DNA of 64,000 nucleotides from CAVRTM01 sp963724015 (GCA_963724015.1 CAVRTM010000004.1:1-64000), one strand, 5' to 3'. Shown: positions 9,663-18,175, counted from the first letter of the stretch. Notes: a model not told the origin generated them from the sequence alone. A program made the numbers and translations.

Positions 9663-9935
9663 ATGGCGACTGCGATCGAACCGGCCGCGGAAGCGGCGCC
9701 GCAGGTGACGGTGCGCTACTGGGCCGGGGCCCGCGCGGCGGCCGGCCTGGACACCGAGGTCCTCGCCGGGGAGACGGTCGCCGACGTGCTGGCCCGGGCC
9801 GAGGCGACCCACGCCGACCTGGGGCCGGTGCTGCAGGTCGCCACGGTCCTGCTCGACGGCCGCCCGGCCGCGGCGTCCAGCCGGCTGTCGGAGGGGGCCA
9901 CGCTGGAGGTGCTGCCGCCGTTCGCCGGGGGGTGA
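9663..9935 (+). CDS. MoaD/ThiS family sulfur carrier protein
   Basis: A 90-residue ubiquitin-like protein ending in the double glycine (PPFAGG) that is adenylated and thiocarboxylated by a MoeB-type enzyme to donate sulfur, in MoaD's case for molybdopterin. VTVRYWAGARAAAG and the ETVADVLARAEA helix match MoaD better than ThiS. The ATG follows a good ribosome binding site (GAAGGAGG, about 9645-9652). No other molybdenum cofactor gene is in the window, so its pathway is inferred from family membership. It is probably cotranscribed with the membrane protein gene that follows after 16 bases. Confidence 0.8.
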   Translation: MATAIEPAAEAAPQVTVRYWAGARAAAGLDTEVLAGETVADVLARAEATHADLGPVLQVATVLLDGRPAAASSRLSEGATLEVLPPFAGG

Positions 9936-9951
9936 TGGGAGGATGCGTGCC

Positions 9952-10806
9952 GTGAGCGACGCCCTACCCGACCCGGCAGCCGCTCCGCCGACGCGGGGCA
10001 ACCGCCGCGCCCGGGGAGTGCACCCGGTGCCTCCGGGCACGCCGCCCCTGGTGGCGCCGCCGGTCGTGCGCCCGCTGGTGCCGCTCGCCGTCGTCGCGTA
10101 CAGCGGCCTGCTGGTCCTCGCCGTCCTGGCCGGCGTGCCGTTCGTGGCCGCCGCCGTCGCGCTCGGCGCCGGCGTCCTCGCGTGGGGCTGGGCCGGGCTG
10201 CTGGGGCTGCCGAGCCCGCGCGGGACGTCGTTCGTCCTCGGCGTCGGCACGGTCGCCACGGTCCTGACCGTGGCGCTGACCCGCGACGACCCGTTCCTGC
10301 GCTGGGTGCCGGCCGCCCTGGCCGGCTCGATGGTCGTGGCGTTCCTGCACCAGCTGCTGCGGCGCGACGGCCGGCCACGGCTGGTGGAGTCGGTGGCCTC
10401 GGTCATCACCGCGCTCGCCCTGATCGTCTCCGGGGGCTGCCTCGTGCCGCTGCCGCGGACGGCCGAGGGAGGCGCGGTCATGGCGGTGGCCGGGGCCGCC
10501 GTCGCCGTCTGCGCCCTGGTCGACCTGCTCGCCCGCGTCCCCCGGCTGCGTCCCCTGCTGCTGCCGCTGGCCCTGGTCGCCGGCACGGCGGCGGCGGTCG
10601 GCGTCTCCGCGGTCACCGGCGGCGTCTCCCTCGGGGCGGCCGCCGTGCTCGGCCTCGGCGTCACGGCGGTCAGCGCGGCGCTGCGCGCGGTCCTGGGCGC
10701 CCTGCCCACGATGAGCGGCCCGCGCAGCCAGCTGGCCTGCGCGTCGGCGTCGGTCCTGGGCTGCGGCGTCGTCGTCTACGTCGTCGGCCGGCTGCTCGTC
10801 GGCTGA
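9952..10806 (+). CDS. Conserved actinobacterial polytopic membrane protein, function unknown
   Basis: About 284 residues with a proline-rich cytoplasmic N-terminus of some 35 residues followed by about eight hydrophobic helices (for example PLAVVAYSGLLVLAVLAGVPF and LALIVSGGCLVPLP) and almost no loops. No catalytic or transport motif is recognisable. I place the start at GTG 9952 because GGGAGG at 9937-9942 has ideal spacing to it; an in-frame ATG lies nine bases upstream at 9943, too close to that site. The gene lies 16 bases after the MoaD-like gene and probably shares its transcript. Confidence 0.7.
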   Translation: MSDALPDPAAAPPTRGNRRARGVHPVPPGTPPLVAPPVVRPLVPLAVVAYSGLLVLAVLAGVPFVAAAVALGAGVLAWGWAGLLGLPSPRGTSFVLGVGTVATVLTVALTRDDPFLRWVPAALAGSMVVAFLHQLLRRDGRPRLVESVASVITALALIVSGGCLVPLPRTAEGGAVMAVAGAAVAVCALVDLLARVPRLRPLLLPLALVAGTAAAVGVSAVTGGVSLGAAAVLGLGVTAVSAALRAVLGALPTMSGPRSQLACASASVLGCGVVVYVVGRLLVG

Positions 10807-10813
10807 GCCCGCC

Positions 10814-11186
10814 TCAGTAGACGAGCGCCTGCACGTCGTCCTGCAGGACCTCCTCCACGAACGCCGCGGCGCCGCGGATCTCCGCGCCGGGCAGCAGGTC
10901 GGCCGCGGTGATCTCGCGCCGCGCCGCGCACTGGCGTGCAGACCGTGACCCGGGCCGACGCCAGCAGCAGGTCGCGCAGCTCGGCCAGCGGCGCCGCGTG
11001 CGGCAGCACGAACTCCTCGGCCCGGCCGGGCACCGCCAGCCACGACGCCTCACCGGTCAGCCACAGGCTCACCGGCACCCCGCTGGCCACCGCGGTGGCG
11101 GCGACCGTGACGGCCTGGGACAGCCGCTCGGGGGCCTCCTGACCGGAGGTGACCTTGACGACGAGCCGGCGGGAGGAAGCAGTCAT
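10814..11186 (-). CDS. DsrE-like small sulfur-relay family protein, frameshifted as read
   Basis: A protein of about 120 residues: RLVVKVTSGQEAPERLSQAV, VASGVPVSLWLTGEASWLAV, then, after a frame change near 10935, QCAARREITAADLLPGAEIRGAA and a C-terminal EEVLQDDVQALVY. The order of an alternating beta-alpha fold with a central cysteine is that of DsrE/DsrF-like proteins, some of which transfer sulfur; whether this one does is unknown. The start is ATG at 11186. It is transcribed opposite to its neighbours and converges with the membrane protein gene. Confidence 0.6.
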
Positions 11187-11210
11187 GGGCCAAAGGCTAC
11201 GATTCCGTCC

Positions 11211-11309
11211 GTGGAGACGTTCTATATCGCCCTGCTCATCGCCAGCGCCGTGCTGATCATGTGGTTCGCCGTCTACGTGGTCTACCGCCTCGTGCGCGGC
11301 CCGCGCTGA
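11211..11309 (+). CDS. Small single-span membrane protein (32 residues)
   Basis: A GTG-initiated open frame encodes METFYIALLIASAVLIMWF followed by a short basic tail ending RLVRGPR, one transmembrane helix with a positive C-terminus. It is one base away from the nitrobindin-like gene and on the same strand, so it is probably translated from the same message. It is too short for most gene finders; evidence is the clean helix, the basic end and tight packing. Function unknown. Confidence 0.55.
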   Translation: METFYIALLIASAVLIMWFAVYVVYRLVRGPR

Positions 11310-11310
11310 C

Positions 11311-11814
11311 ATGCCCTTCGAACTCGACGCCACCCTCGCCCCCGCGCTCGCGCCGCTGGCGTGGCTGGTCGGGCGCTGGGAGGGCGCCGGCGTCGTCGGC
11401 TACCCCACGATCGAGTCGGCCCACTTCGGTCAGGAGATCGTCGTGTCGCACGACGGGCGGCCGTTCCTGGAGTGGCAGAGCCACACCTGGCTGCTGGACG
11501 AGGCCGGTGACCGGGTCCGACCGCTCGCGACCGAGCTCGGCATCTGGCGCCCGCTGGACAACGGCGAGATCGAGCTCCTGCTGACGCAGAACACCGGGAT
11601 CCTGGAGATGTACGTCGGCCGCCGGGACCCCGACAAGCCCGTCATCCAGATGCGCACCGACGGCGTGATGCGCAGCCCCGCGGCCAAGGAGTACAACGCC
11701 GGCGCCCGGATGTTCGGCCTGGTCAACGGTGAGCTGCTGTGGGCGATGGACATGGCGGCCGTGGGCCAGCCGATGCAGAGCCACGCCTCGGCCCAGCTCA
11801 AGCGCGTCGGCTGA
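11311..11814 (+). CDS. Nitrobindin-like FABP-family heme-binding beta-barrel protein
   Basis: A 167-residue protein of the DUF1794/nitrobindin (THAP4-like) family. The signature VGRWEGAGVVGYPTI near the N-terminus (the GXWXGXG-type motif) and the regular beta-strand pattern through LLLTQNTGILEMYVGRR are characteristic, and a histidine in the last part (MQSHASAQLKR) matches the proposed heme-iron ligand of the family. Nitrobindins bind ferric heme and react with nitric oxide or peroxynitrite. In streptomycetes, as I recall, such a gene neighbours a Fur-family gene, as here two genes downstream. Start ATG at 11311. Confidence 0.8.
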   Translation: MPFELDATLAPALAPLAWLVGRWEGAGVVGYPTIESAHFGQEIVVSHDGRPFLEWQSHTWLLDEAGDRVRPLATELGIWRPLDNGEIELLLTQNTGILEMYVGRRDPDKPVIQMRTDGVMRSPAAKEYNAGARMFGLVNGELLWAMDMAAVGQPMQSHASAQLKRVG

Positions 11815-11821
11815 GCGCACC

Positions 11822-12412
11822 GTGACCGACCCGGGGGGACGCGTGCTGGTGGTGTGCACCGGCAACGTGTGCCGATCCCCGTTCATCCAGCTCCTGCTGC
11901 AGCGCGAGCTCGACACCCGCCGGCCGGACGACGGCCCGCGCACCGTCGTGACCAGCGCGGGCACCGGCGCGCTCGCAGGGCAGGGGATGGACGCCCGCGC
12001 GGCGGCGCAGGCGGCGGCGTACGGCCTGGACGCCTCGGGCTTCGTCGCCCGGCAGCTGACCGCCCCGATGGTGGCCGAGGCGGACCTGGTCCTGACCGCC
12101 ACCCGCACGCACCGCGGACACGTGGCCACGCTGCACCCCAAGGCGCTGCGCTACATCTTCACCCTCCTGGACTTCGCCGAGCTGGCGGGCCGCCTCGATC
12201 GTGACGGGCTGGGCGACGCGCCGGTCGGTACGCAGGCGTGGCTGCAGTCCGTGGTCCGTGTCGTCGCCGCCCGCCGCGGTCTCGAGCCTCCGCTGGAGGC
12301 CGCCCAGGCGGACGTCGTGGACCCGTACCGCCGTGCGGACGAGCTGTTCGTGCAGATGGCCGACCAGATCAGCCGGGCCGTGCCCGCGGTCGCCGCAGTC
12401 CTCTCCGGTTGA
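11822..12412 (+). CDS. Low-molecular-weight protein tyrosine phosphatase family protein
   Basis: About 196 residues, starting at GTG 11822 seven bases after the nitrobindin stop. The P-loop CTGNVCRSPFIQ (CX5R) sits at the N-terminus as required, and the protein ends with the aspartate region VVDPYRR, the general-acid loop of LMW phosphatases (DPY). LMW phosphatases remove phosphate from tyrosine in bacterial kinases of polysaccharide export, or act as arsenate reductases; the nearby glycan genes make the former possible but do not prove it. Intact, core-like codon use. Confidence 0.8.
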   Translation: MTDPGGRVLVVCTGNVCRSPFIQLLLQRELDTRRPDDGPRTVVTSAGTGALAGQGMDARAAAQAAAYGLDASGFVARQLTAPMVAEADLVLTATRTHRGHVATLHPKALRYIFTLLDFAELAGRLDRDGLGDAPVGTQAWLQSVVRVVAARRGLEPPLEAAQADVVDPYRRADELFVQMADQISRAVPAVAAVLSG

Positions 12413-12463
12413 CCGGTCGCCGTCCGGCTCCGGGCGGCGTGGAAAGCGGTGGCTGTCGGTGGG

Positions 12464-13397
12464 TCAGGGGATCTGCGTGCCGACCGGGAAGCTCGCCATG
12501 TCGTCGCTGCGCAGCGCCACCGACAGGTCCTGCATCCGGGGCTCGTCGACGACCTCGATGGAGCCGCCCACGGGGCTCGTGCCGAATCCGCTGAACGGCG
12601 CAGTGAGTGAGCACGATGTCGCTGCCGCGGATGTTGCGCATCCGGAACGCCTGCGAGCGCAGGTCAGCCACCGAGAAGCTCTGGTCCAGGGTGAGGTTCC
12701 TCGTGCCGGCGTCGATGAAGCGGGCGAGGGTGAGCGGGTTGGCCAGGGTGTGCTTCGACAGGCCCTTGAGCAGTCAGCGCCTTGATGAACGCCTGCTGGC
12801 GCTTGACCGCGGGAGATGTCGCCCTCGCTGAGTGGTGGCCGCTCGCGGCACGAAGGCCAGCGGCCTGGTTGCCGTTGAGGTCGTTGCAGCCCTTGACGAT
12901 GCCGGTGCTGGGCTCGTCGGCGTAGACGCTCACCCCGCCGATGGCGTCGGTCATCGCCTTGAACCGGTCGAACCCGATCAGCCGACGTGGTCGATCGGCA
13001 CGCCGAGCGAGGTCCTGGATGGTGCGGACCAGCAGCGGCGCGCCCGCCGTAGGCGTACGCCGCGTTGATCTTGTCCTTGCCATGCCCGGGGACCGGGGAC
13101 GTAGAGGTCGCGGGGGAAGTGCGATGAGGTGGACCTGGGTGTGCTCCTGGTTGACGTGCATCAGCATGATGACGTCGGAGCGGGCCTGGGGCGCGGCGGC
13201 TTGGCGTCCGAGCCGATGAGCAGGATGTTCTCGGCATCCGCCGGCGCGGGGATCCCTGCTGGGGGCTTGGGATCGTTCGCCGGCGGGGGGAGCAGCGCCT
13301 CGTGCTTGATGTTGCTCGTCGCCGTGTGGTTGAGAAGGGCGAGGTAGGCCGCCGCGCCCCCGACCACCAGGACCAGGACCAGCGCCACCAGGCTCAT
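12464..13397 (-). pseudogene. LytR-CpsA-Psr (LCP) family glycopolymer transferase, heavily frameshifted
   Basis: LCP proteins attach teichoic acid-like or arabinogalactan polymers to peptidoglycan. Every block of the family can be found in order, but spread over three frames: a membrane helix MSLVALVLVLVVGGAAAYLAL, NILLIGSDAK, RSDVIMLMHVNQEHTQV, GHGKDKINAAYAYGG, APLLVRTIQDL, IGFDRFKAMTDAIGGVSVYAD, EGDISRGQ, QQAFIKALTAQ, LRSQAFRMRNIRGSDIV, and GFGTSPVGGSIEVVDE at the end. At least seven frame changes occur within 900 bases, many more than in any neighbour. The N-terminal start is uncertain because the frame is open upstream of 13397. Either the gene is dead or this stretch was sequenced badly. 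Confidence 0.7.
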
Positions 13398-13548
13398 CGA
13401 TGACGCGTCGTGACGCGACGCTTGCGGCGTGGTGCGCGGGTTTGGTCTGCTCGGTCGTAGACGTCGTCTCGGCACCCACGCAGGCTAGGTGCTGCCGCTC
13501 GTTCTCCGGCGAACGTGTGCGGCAGGCGCGGCGAGTAGGCTCGACAGG

Positions 13549-13974
13549 GTGCAGGACATCGTCGCCACGCTCCGCGCCCGCGGCATGCGGATGACGCCCC
13601 AGCGGCGCCGGGTCATCGCGGCGGTCGAGGAGCTCGGGCACGCCACCCCCGACGCGCTCGCGGCCACGGTCGCCCGCGACGGTGGCGCGGCGCTGCCGCT
13701 GTCCACGATCTACCGCAACCTCGAGGCGCTCGAGGACCTCGGCGTCGTCACCCACACGCACCTGGACCACCGGTCTCCGACCTACCACCTGGCCGAGCAC
13801 GCCGACCACCTGCACCTGGTCTGCCTCGGCTGCGGGACGGTCACCGAGAGCGCGATCGGGGACGCCGACGCCTTCGTCGGGAATCTTCTGGCCCGCCACG
13901 GCTTTGTGGCTGACGTCAAACACATGGCAATCCACGGATGGTGTGCAGCGTGCTCCCAGCAGTCGAGGCAGTGA
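13549..13974 (+). CDS. Fur-family metal-dependent regulator (possibly Nur-like)
   Basis: A 141-residue winged-helix regulator: TPQRRRVIAAVEELGHATPDAL and LSTIYRNLEALEDLGVVTHTH form the DNA-binding domain, and HADHLHLVCLGCGTV provides the metal-binding histidines and a CXXC zinc pair, with a second CXXC (WCAACS) at the C-terminus. I chose GTG 13549 because it starts just before the conserved first helix; the longer open frame begins with a sequence unlike the family. Position beside a nitrobindin gene and ygfZ resembles the nickel-sensing Nur locus of streptomycetes (from memory); iron or zinc sensing cannot be excluded. It overlaps ygfZ by four bases. Confidence 0.8.
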   Translation: MQDIVATLRARGMRMTPQRRRVIAAVEELGHATPDALAATVARDGGAALPLSTIYRNLEALEDLGVVTHTHLDHRSPTYHLAEHADHLHLVCLGCGTVTESAIGDADAFVGNLLARHGFVADVKHMAIHGWCAACSQQSRQ

Positions 13975-14999
13975 CAACCCCGCCGATCGCGCCCAGCCCC
14001 CTCCTGGCGGCTCCCGGCGCGGTGGCGGCCGACGGCGCCGACGCGGGCGTCGCGGCCCACTACGGGGACCCGCTGCGCGAGCAGCGGCTGCTCACCGAGG
14101 GCCTCGCCGCCGTCGACCTCTCCCACCGCGGGGTCGTGACGGTCACCGGCCCCGACCGGCTCTCGTGGCTGCACTCGATCACCACCCAGATGCTCACCGG
14201 CCTCGCGCCGCTGACCTCCACCGAGTCGCTGGTGCTCAGCCCCAAGGGTCACATCGAGCACGACCTGCACCTCGTCGACGACGGGCAGACCACCTGGATC
14301 ACGACCGAGCCCGGCACCTCCGGCGCCCTGACCGCCTGGCTGTACTCCATGCGCTTCATGCTGCGCGTCGAGGTCGCCGACGTCACCGCCGACTGGGCCG
14401 TGCTCGGCGAGCCGGTCCGGGCCGAGACCGCGCCCGGCGAGCCGCTGGCCTGGAGCGACCCGTGGCCGCGGCTGGTCGGTGACACCGCGGCGTACGGCAC
14501 GGTCGTGGACCACCCGGGGGAGCAGCGCCCGTGGCGCGAGCTGCTCGTGCCCCGCGCCGACCTGGTCGCCGCGGTGGGCGACCGCCCGCTGGCCGGCACC
14601 TGGGCGGCCGAGGCGCTGCGGATCGCGGCCTGGCGCCCGCGGCTGGGGTTCGAGACCGACCACCGCACCATCGCCCACGAGGTCGACTGGCTGCGGACCG
14701 CCGTGCACCTGCACAAGGGCTGCTACCGCGGCCAGGAGACGGTCGCCCGCGTGCACAACCTGGGCCGCCCGCCGCGGCGCCTCGTGTTCCTGCACCTCGA
14801 CGGCTCGGGCCACACGCTGCCCGCGCGCGGTGACGCGCTCGAGCTGGACGGACGCCCGGTCGGCTTCCTCACCTCGGTCGGCCGGCACTACGAGGACGGC
14901 CCCATCGCGCTGGCGCTGGTCAAGCGCAACACCGCCCTCGACGCGGTGCTCACCACGGGCAGCCTGACCGCCGCCCAGACCGAGGTCGTCGCCCGCTGA
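13971..14999 (+). CDS. ygfZ: YgfZ/GcvT-like folate-binding protein for Fe-S cluster maintenance
   Basis: A 342-residue relative of glycine cleavage T protein. The signature KGCYRGQETVAR, with the conserved cysteine, identifies the YgfZ/IBA57 group that helps repair or assemble iron-sulfur enzymes using folate. The N-terminal folate-binding half contains VTGPDRLSWLHSITTQ. The GTG at 13971 overlaps the stop of the Fur-family gene (GTGA), indicating translational coupling; an iron- or metal-responsive operon fits the Fe-S role. A longer frame upstream is available but would overlap the regulator gene further. Confidence 0.85.
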   Translation: MTTPPIAPSPLLAAPGAVAADGADAGVAAHYGDPLREQRLLTEGLAAVDLSHRGVVTVTGPDRLSWLHSITTQMLTGLAPLTSTESLVLSPKGHIEHDLHLVDDGQTTWITTEPGTSGALTAWLYSMRFMLRVEVADVTADWAVLGEPVRAETAPGEPLAWSDPWPRLVGDTAAYGTVVDHPGEQRPWRELLVPRADLVAAVGDRPLAGTWAAEALRIAAWRPRLGFETDHRTIAHEVDWLRTAVHLHKGCYRGQETVARVHNLGRPPRRLVFLHLDGSGHTLPARGDALELDGRPVGFLTSVGRHYEDGPIALALVKRNTALDAVLTTGSLTAAQTEVVAR

Positions 15000-15052
15000 C
15001 CGCTTTCGGTCCGGTCTGTCCCGGTATGGCGACCCGTGTGAGTCGGTTCACG

Positions 15053-15086
15053 CTTGCTGGGTTTGCAATCTGCTAACTCCAGCAAG
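15053..15086. promoter_or_regulatory. Inverted repeat operator in front of the XRE regulator gene
   Basis: CTTGCTGG at 15053-15060 and CCAGCAAG at 15079-15086 are a perfect 8-bp inverted repeat separated by 18 bases, ending 12 bases before the ATG of the XRE gene. The centre-to-centre distance of about 26 bp suits binding of two dimers or a looped dimer on one face of the helix. By position it is a candidate autoregulatory operator for the XRE protein; alternatively it is a leader hairpin. The arms are more AT-rich than the surroundings. Confidence 0.45.
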
Positions 15087-15098
15087 CACACTGGGGTC

Positions 15099-15611
15099 AT
15101 GTCCAAGCTGGCTCCGATCTCCGTGCACGACCTGGGCGGCTACCTGCGCGAGCAGCGCCAGGCCGCCCAGCTCTCGTTGCGGCAGCTCTCGGAGGTCGCC
15201 GGCGTCAGCAACCCCTACCTCTCGCAGATCGAGCGGGGCCTGAAGCGGCCGAGTGCCGAGATCCTGCAGCAGCTGGCCAAGGGCCTGCGCATCTCGGCCG
15301 AGTCGCTCTACGTGCGCGCCGGGATCCTGGAGGAGCAGGCCGACCACGGGGACAGCCCCGTGGTGGACGTCCGGGCCGCGGTGCTCGCCGACCGCCGCCT
15401 GACCGACCGGCAGCGCTCGGTGCTGCTGGACGTGTACGAGTCGTTCGTCGGCGACGGCGCCACCGGTGCCGCGACGGACGCAGCAGAGACCCCGCCGGCA
15501 CGGACCGCGCCGGCCCGGAGCAGGTCGACGAAGACCCCGTCGGCCACGCCCGCACCGGCCGCCACGAAGCCGGCCCCGAAAGCCACCACCACCTCAAGGA
15601 GATCGTCATGA
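15099..15611 (+). CDS. XRE-family helix-turn-helix regulator (Rv0474-like)
   Basis: About 170 residues. The N-terminal Cro/C1-type HTH is LGGYLREQRQAAQLSLRQLSEVAGVSNPYLSQIERGLKRPSAEILQQLA cut here into its two helices (LSLRQLSEVAG and NPYLSQIERG), followed by an all-helical region and a low-complexity Ala/Thr/Pro/Lys tail. The ATG at 15099 is the best start. The gene overlaps the next by four bases (ATGA). Mycobacteria show the same pair: an XRE regulator (Rv0474) in front of the heparin-binding hemagglutinin gene, so this protein probably controls its own operon. Confidence 0.8.
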   Translation: MSKLAPISVHDLGGYLREQRQAAQLSLRQLSEVAGVSNPYLSQIERGLKRPSAEILQQLAKGLRISAESLYVRAGILEEQADHGDSPVVDVRAAVLADRRLTDRQRSVLLDVYESFVGDGATGAATDAAETPPARTAPARSRSTKTPSATPAPAATKPAPKATTTSRRSS

Positions 15612-16273
15612 CCCCCGTCACCGACATCCGCAGGACCGTCACCGACAACACGGCCGTCTACGTCGCCGTCGGCATCACCGACCTCGCCGTCGAGAAGGTC
15701 CGCGACGCCCGCGAGCGCGCCGCCGCCGCCCGCGCCGGCTTCTCCGTCACCGGGCTCCCGGCCCGCGTCGCCGGCCAGGCGCAGCACGTCCCCACGCTGG
15801 CCTTCAACCGCACGCTCGAGATCGCCGGCCAGGCGCAGGAGTCCTACGACGACCTCGCCGAGCGCGGCGAGAAGCTGGTCAAGCGCCTGCGCACCCAGAA
15901 GGCCACGCAGGACCTGATCGCCCAGGCCGAGACCACCGTCCGCCTCGGCCGCGGCGCCGTCACCACCGCCCGCAAGGCCGCCGCCGAGACCCAGCGCGCC
16001 GCCCGCGCCACGCTGACCACCGGCCGCCACGAGGCCACCGCCGCCGTGGAGACCGTCGCCGAGTCGGTGCAGGACGAGGCCGCCACGAGCGCCAAGGCCG
16101 TGCGCAAGTCGGCCGCCGGCACCCGCAGCTCGGCCAAGCGCACGACCACGACCGCCCGCAAGCGCACCGCCTCCACCCAGCGGGCCACCAAGGCCACCGC
16201 CACCAGCGCCCGCAAGACGGCCGCCACCGCGAGCAAGGCCACCAAGACCGCCGCCACCAAGGTCGGCGACTGA
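15608..16273 (+). CDS. HBHA-like lysine/alanine-rich surface-type protein
   Basis: A 221-residue protein with the architecture of mycobacterial heparin-binding hemagglutinin: a hydrophobic N-terminal segment (NTAVYVAVGITDLAVEKV), a long charged alpha-helical coiled-coil middle (EIAGQAQESYDDLAERGEKL), and a C-terminal tail of about 90 residues dominated by Ala, Thr, Lys and Arg, the region that binds sulfated glycans and DNA in HBHA. Such basic tails also occur in nucleoid-associated proteins, so cell-surface location is not certain. It is coupled to the XRE gene (ATGA) and followed by a strong terminator. Confidence 0.65.
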   Translation: MTPVTDIRRTVTDNTAVYVAVGITDLAVEKVRDARERAAAARAGFSVTGLPARVAGQAQHVPTLAFNRTLEIAGQAQESYDDLAERGEKLVKRLRTQKATQDLIAQAETTVRLGRGAVTTARKAAAETQRAARATLTTGRHEATAAVETVAESVQDEAATSAKAVRKSAAGTRSSAKRTTTTARKRTASTQRATKATATSARKTAATASKATKTAATKVGD

Positions 16274-16311
16274 CCTGACGCGCCGGGGCTCAGGCCCTCC
16301 GCCGCTCCACC

Positions 16312-16347
16312 GCACGGCCGGTCGACCCTCGGGTCGGCCGGCCGTGC
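16312..16347 (+). terminator. Hairpin terminator after the HBHA-like gene
   Basis: Two 16-base arms beginning GCACGGCCGG and ending CCGGCCGTGC, with one mismatch, flank a CTCG loop. No U-tract follows, as is usual in high-GC actinobacteria. Confidence 0.6.
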
Positions 16348-16409
16348 TGCGTTCGATGCCCGCTCCGTGCCCGTCCCTGCCCGGTTCCGTCCGCCGTTAG
16401 GCTCTCGCC

Positions 16410-17379
16410 GTGACCTCCCCGACCCCGTCCCTGTACGCCGCCCCCGTCCTCGCCCACGTCGTGCGCTCGGGCTTCGTGGAGTCGGTCCACCACGGCAGCG
16501 TGGTCGCCGTCGACGGCGCCGGCACGGTGCTGCTCTCGGTCGGCGACGTCACCGGGCCGACCTTCCCGCGGTCCTCCAACAAGCCGCTGCAGGCGCTCGC
16601 CATGGTCCGCGCCGGCCTCGACCTCGACGGCGAGCTGCTGGCCCTCGCCAGCGCCAGCCACTCCGGCGAGCCGTTCCACCTCGACGGCGTGCGCCGGATC
16701 CTCGACGGCGCGGGGCTGAAGGAGGACGACCTGCAGAACACCCCCGACCTGCCGTACGACGAGGCCGAGCGCCGGTCCTGGGTCGCCGACGGCCGGCCGG
16801 CCAGCTCCCTGGCCCAGAACTGCTCCGGCAAGCACGCGGCGATGCTGGCGACCTGCGTCGCGAACGGTTGGGACCTCGCGACGTACCGCGACCCGGCCCA
16901 CCCGCTGCAGCAGCTGATGAGCGAGACGCTGGCCGAGCTCGCCGGCGAGCCCGTCGCCGCGACGGGCATCGACGGGTGCGGCGCGCCGGTCATGGCGATC
17001 TCGCTGACCGGGCTGGCCCGGGCGTTCGGCCGGCTGGCCTCGGCCGCCCGCAGGCACCGACGAGGCCCGGGTCGCCTCGGCGATCACCGCCCATCCCGAG
17101 TGGCTCGGCGGCACGCGCCGCGACGTCACCTCCCTGATCCGCGGGCTGCCCGGGGCCGTCGCCAAGGACGGCGCGGAGAGCGTCTATGCCCTCGGCCTGC
17201 CCGACGGGCGCGGGGTCGCGCTGAAGATCGCCGACGGCGCCCAGCGGGCCCGGCCGGTCGTCATGGCGGCGGCGCTGGCCCGTCTGGGCATCGAGGCCGA
17301 CGTCCTGGCCGAGCTGGCCCACGCGCCGGTCCTCGGTCACGGCGAGCCGGTCGGCGCCGTGGTCGCCGTCGGGCTCTGA
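16410..17379 (+). CDS. L-asparaginase II (Rhizobium thermolabile type), frameshifted as read
   Basis: An asparaginase-II family enzyme (PF06089-like) that hydrolyses asparagine to aspartate and ammonia. The N-terminal part carries VRSGFVESVHHGSVVAVD, FPRSSNKPLQALAMV with the catalytic-type serine/lysine region, LASASHSGEPFH and NCSGKHAAML; the C-terminal part after a frame change near 17050 has ITAHPEWLGGTRRDVT, GLPGAVAKDGAESVYALGLPDGRG and the usual end. The total length of about 320 residues matches the family. Start is GTG 16410. Since both halves are fully conserved, a one-base sequencing error is the simplest explanation. The dtd gene starts eight bases after the stop. Confidence 0.8.
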
Positions 17380-17386
17380 CGCCTCC

Positions 17387-17812
17387 GTGAGGGCCGTCCT
17401 GCAGCGGGTCACCCGCGCCAGCGTCGTCGTCGACGGGGAGGTGGTCGGTGCGATCGACCGCCCCGGCCTGCTCGCCCTGGTCGCGGCCACCCACGACGAC
17501 GGCCCGGAGCAGGTCGCCACCCTGGCGCGCAAGATCGCCGAGCTGCGGATCCTGCGGGACGAGCGCTCCGTGACCGACTGTGCCGCCCCGGTGCTCGTGG
17601 TCAGCCAGTTCACGCTCTACGCCGACACCCGCAAGGGCCGCCGCCCGTCCTGGAGCGACGCGGCGCCCGGTGCGGTGGCCGAGCCCCTCGTCGAGGCCGT
17701 CGTCGAGGCCCTGCGCCGGCGCGGGATCGAGGTGGCGACCGGGCGGTTCGGGGCCATGATGGCGGTCGAGCTGGTCAACGACGGCCCGTTCACGCTCGTC
17801 CTCGACATCTGA
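17387..17812 (+). CDS. dtd: D-aminoacyl-tRNA deacylase
   Basis: A 141-residue Dtd enzyme, which hydrolyses D-amino acids mischarged onto tRNA in the cytoplasm. The catalytic motif SQFTLYADTRKGRRPS and the C-terminal cross-subunit motif NDGPFTLVLD (the GP-containing chirality gate) are complete, and the N-terminus VRAVLQRVTRASVVVDG is standard. GTG start at 17387, directly downstream of the asparaginase gene. Confidence 0.92.
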   Translation: MRAVLQRVTRASVVVDGEVVGAIDRPGLLALVAATHDDGPEQVATLARKIAELRILRDERSVTDCAAPVLVVSQFTLYADTRKGRRPSWSDAAPGAVAEPLVEAVVEALRRRGIEVATGRFGAMMAVELVNDGPFTLVLDI

Positions 17813-17848
17813 GACCACCGCCACAGCGCGGCCCCGTACGCTGGGCCC

Positions 17849-18175
17849 ATGGGAATGGGTGTCGTGGGAAGCCTGCAGTTCTACATCGCGCTGCTGCTGG
17901 GGCTCGCCGCCCTCGCGATGGAGGTGTTCGCGCTGGTCGACGCGCTGCGGCACCGCGCCGAGGCGTTCACCGCCGCCGGCAAGCTGACCAAGCAGATCTG
18001 GACGATCATCCTCGTGATCGCCGTGGCGATCGGCTTCGTGACGGCCCAGAACCCGCTCGGCATCGGCATCCTGCCCGTGGTCGCCGCCGCGGTCTACCTG
18101 GCCGACGTCCGGCCCGCCCTGCGGCGGATCGGCGGCCGGGGGTCGTCCGGCAACGGCTCCTACGGCTCCTGGTGA
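17849..18175 (+). CDS. DUF2516 family membrane protein
   Basis: A 108-residue protein with an N-terminal hydrophobic helix (FYIALLLGLAALAMEVFALVD), a short cytoplasmic loop with KLTKQIWTII, two further helices and a Gly/Ser-rich tail ending in NGSYGSW. The pattern matches the actinobacterial DUF2516 family of unknown function. Its last bases overlap the GTG of the alpha/beta hydrolase gene (GTGA), so the two are coupled. Confidence 0.75.
   Translation: MGMGVVGSLQFYIALLLGLAALAMEVFALVDALRHRAEAFTAAGKLTKQIWTIILVIAVAIGFVTAQNPLGIGILPVVAAAVYLADVRPALRRIGGRGSSGNGSYGSW

Noticed and set aside
15608..16273. Histone H1-like nucleoid protein instead of HBHA
   Set aside because: Not excluded but less likely; the hydrophobic N-terminus and the XRE partner match the HBHA arrangement.
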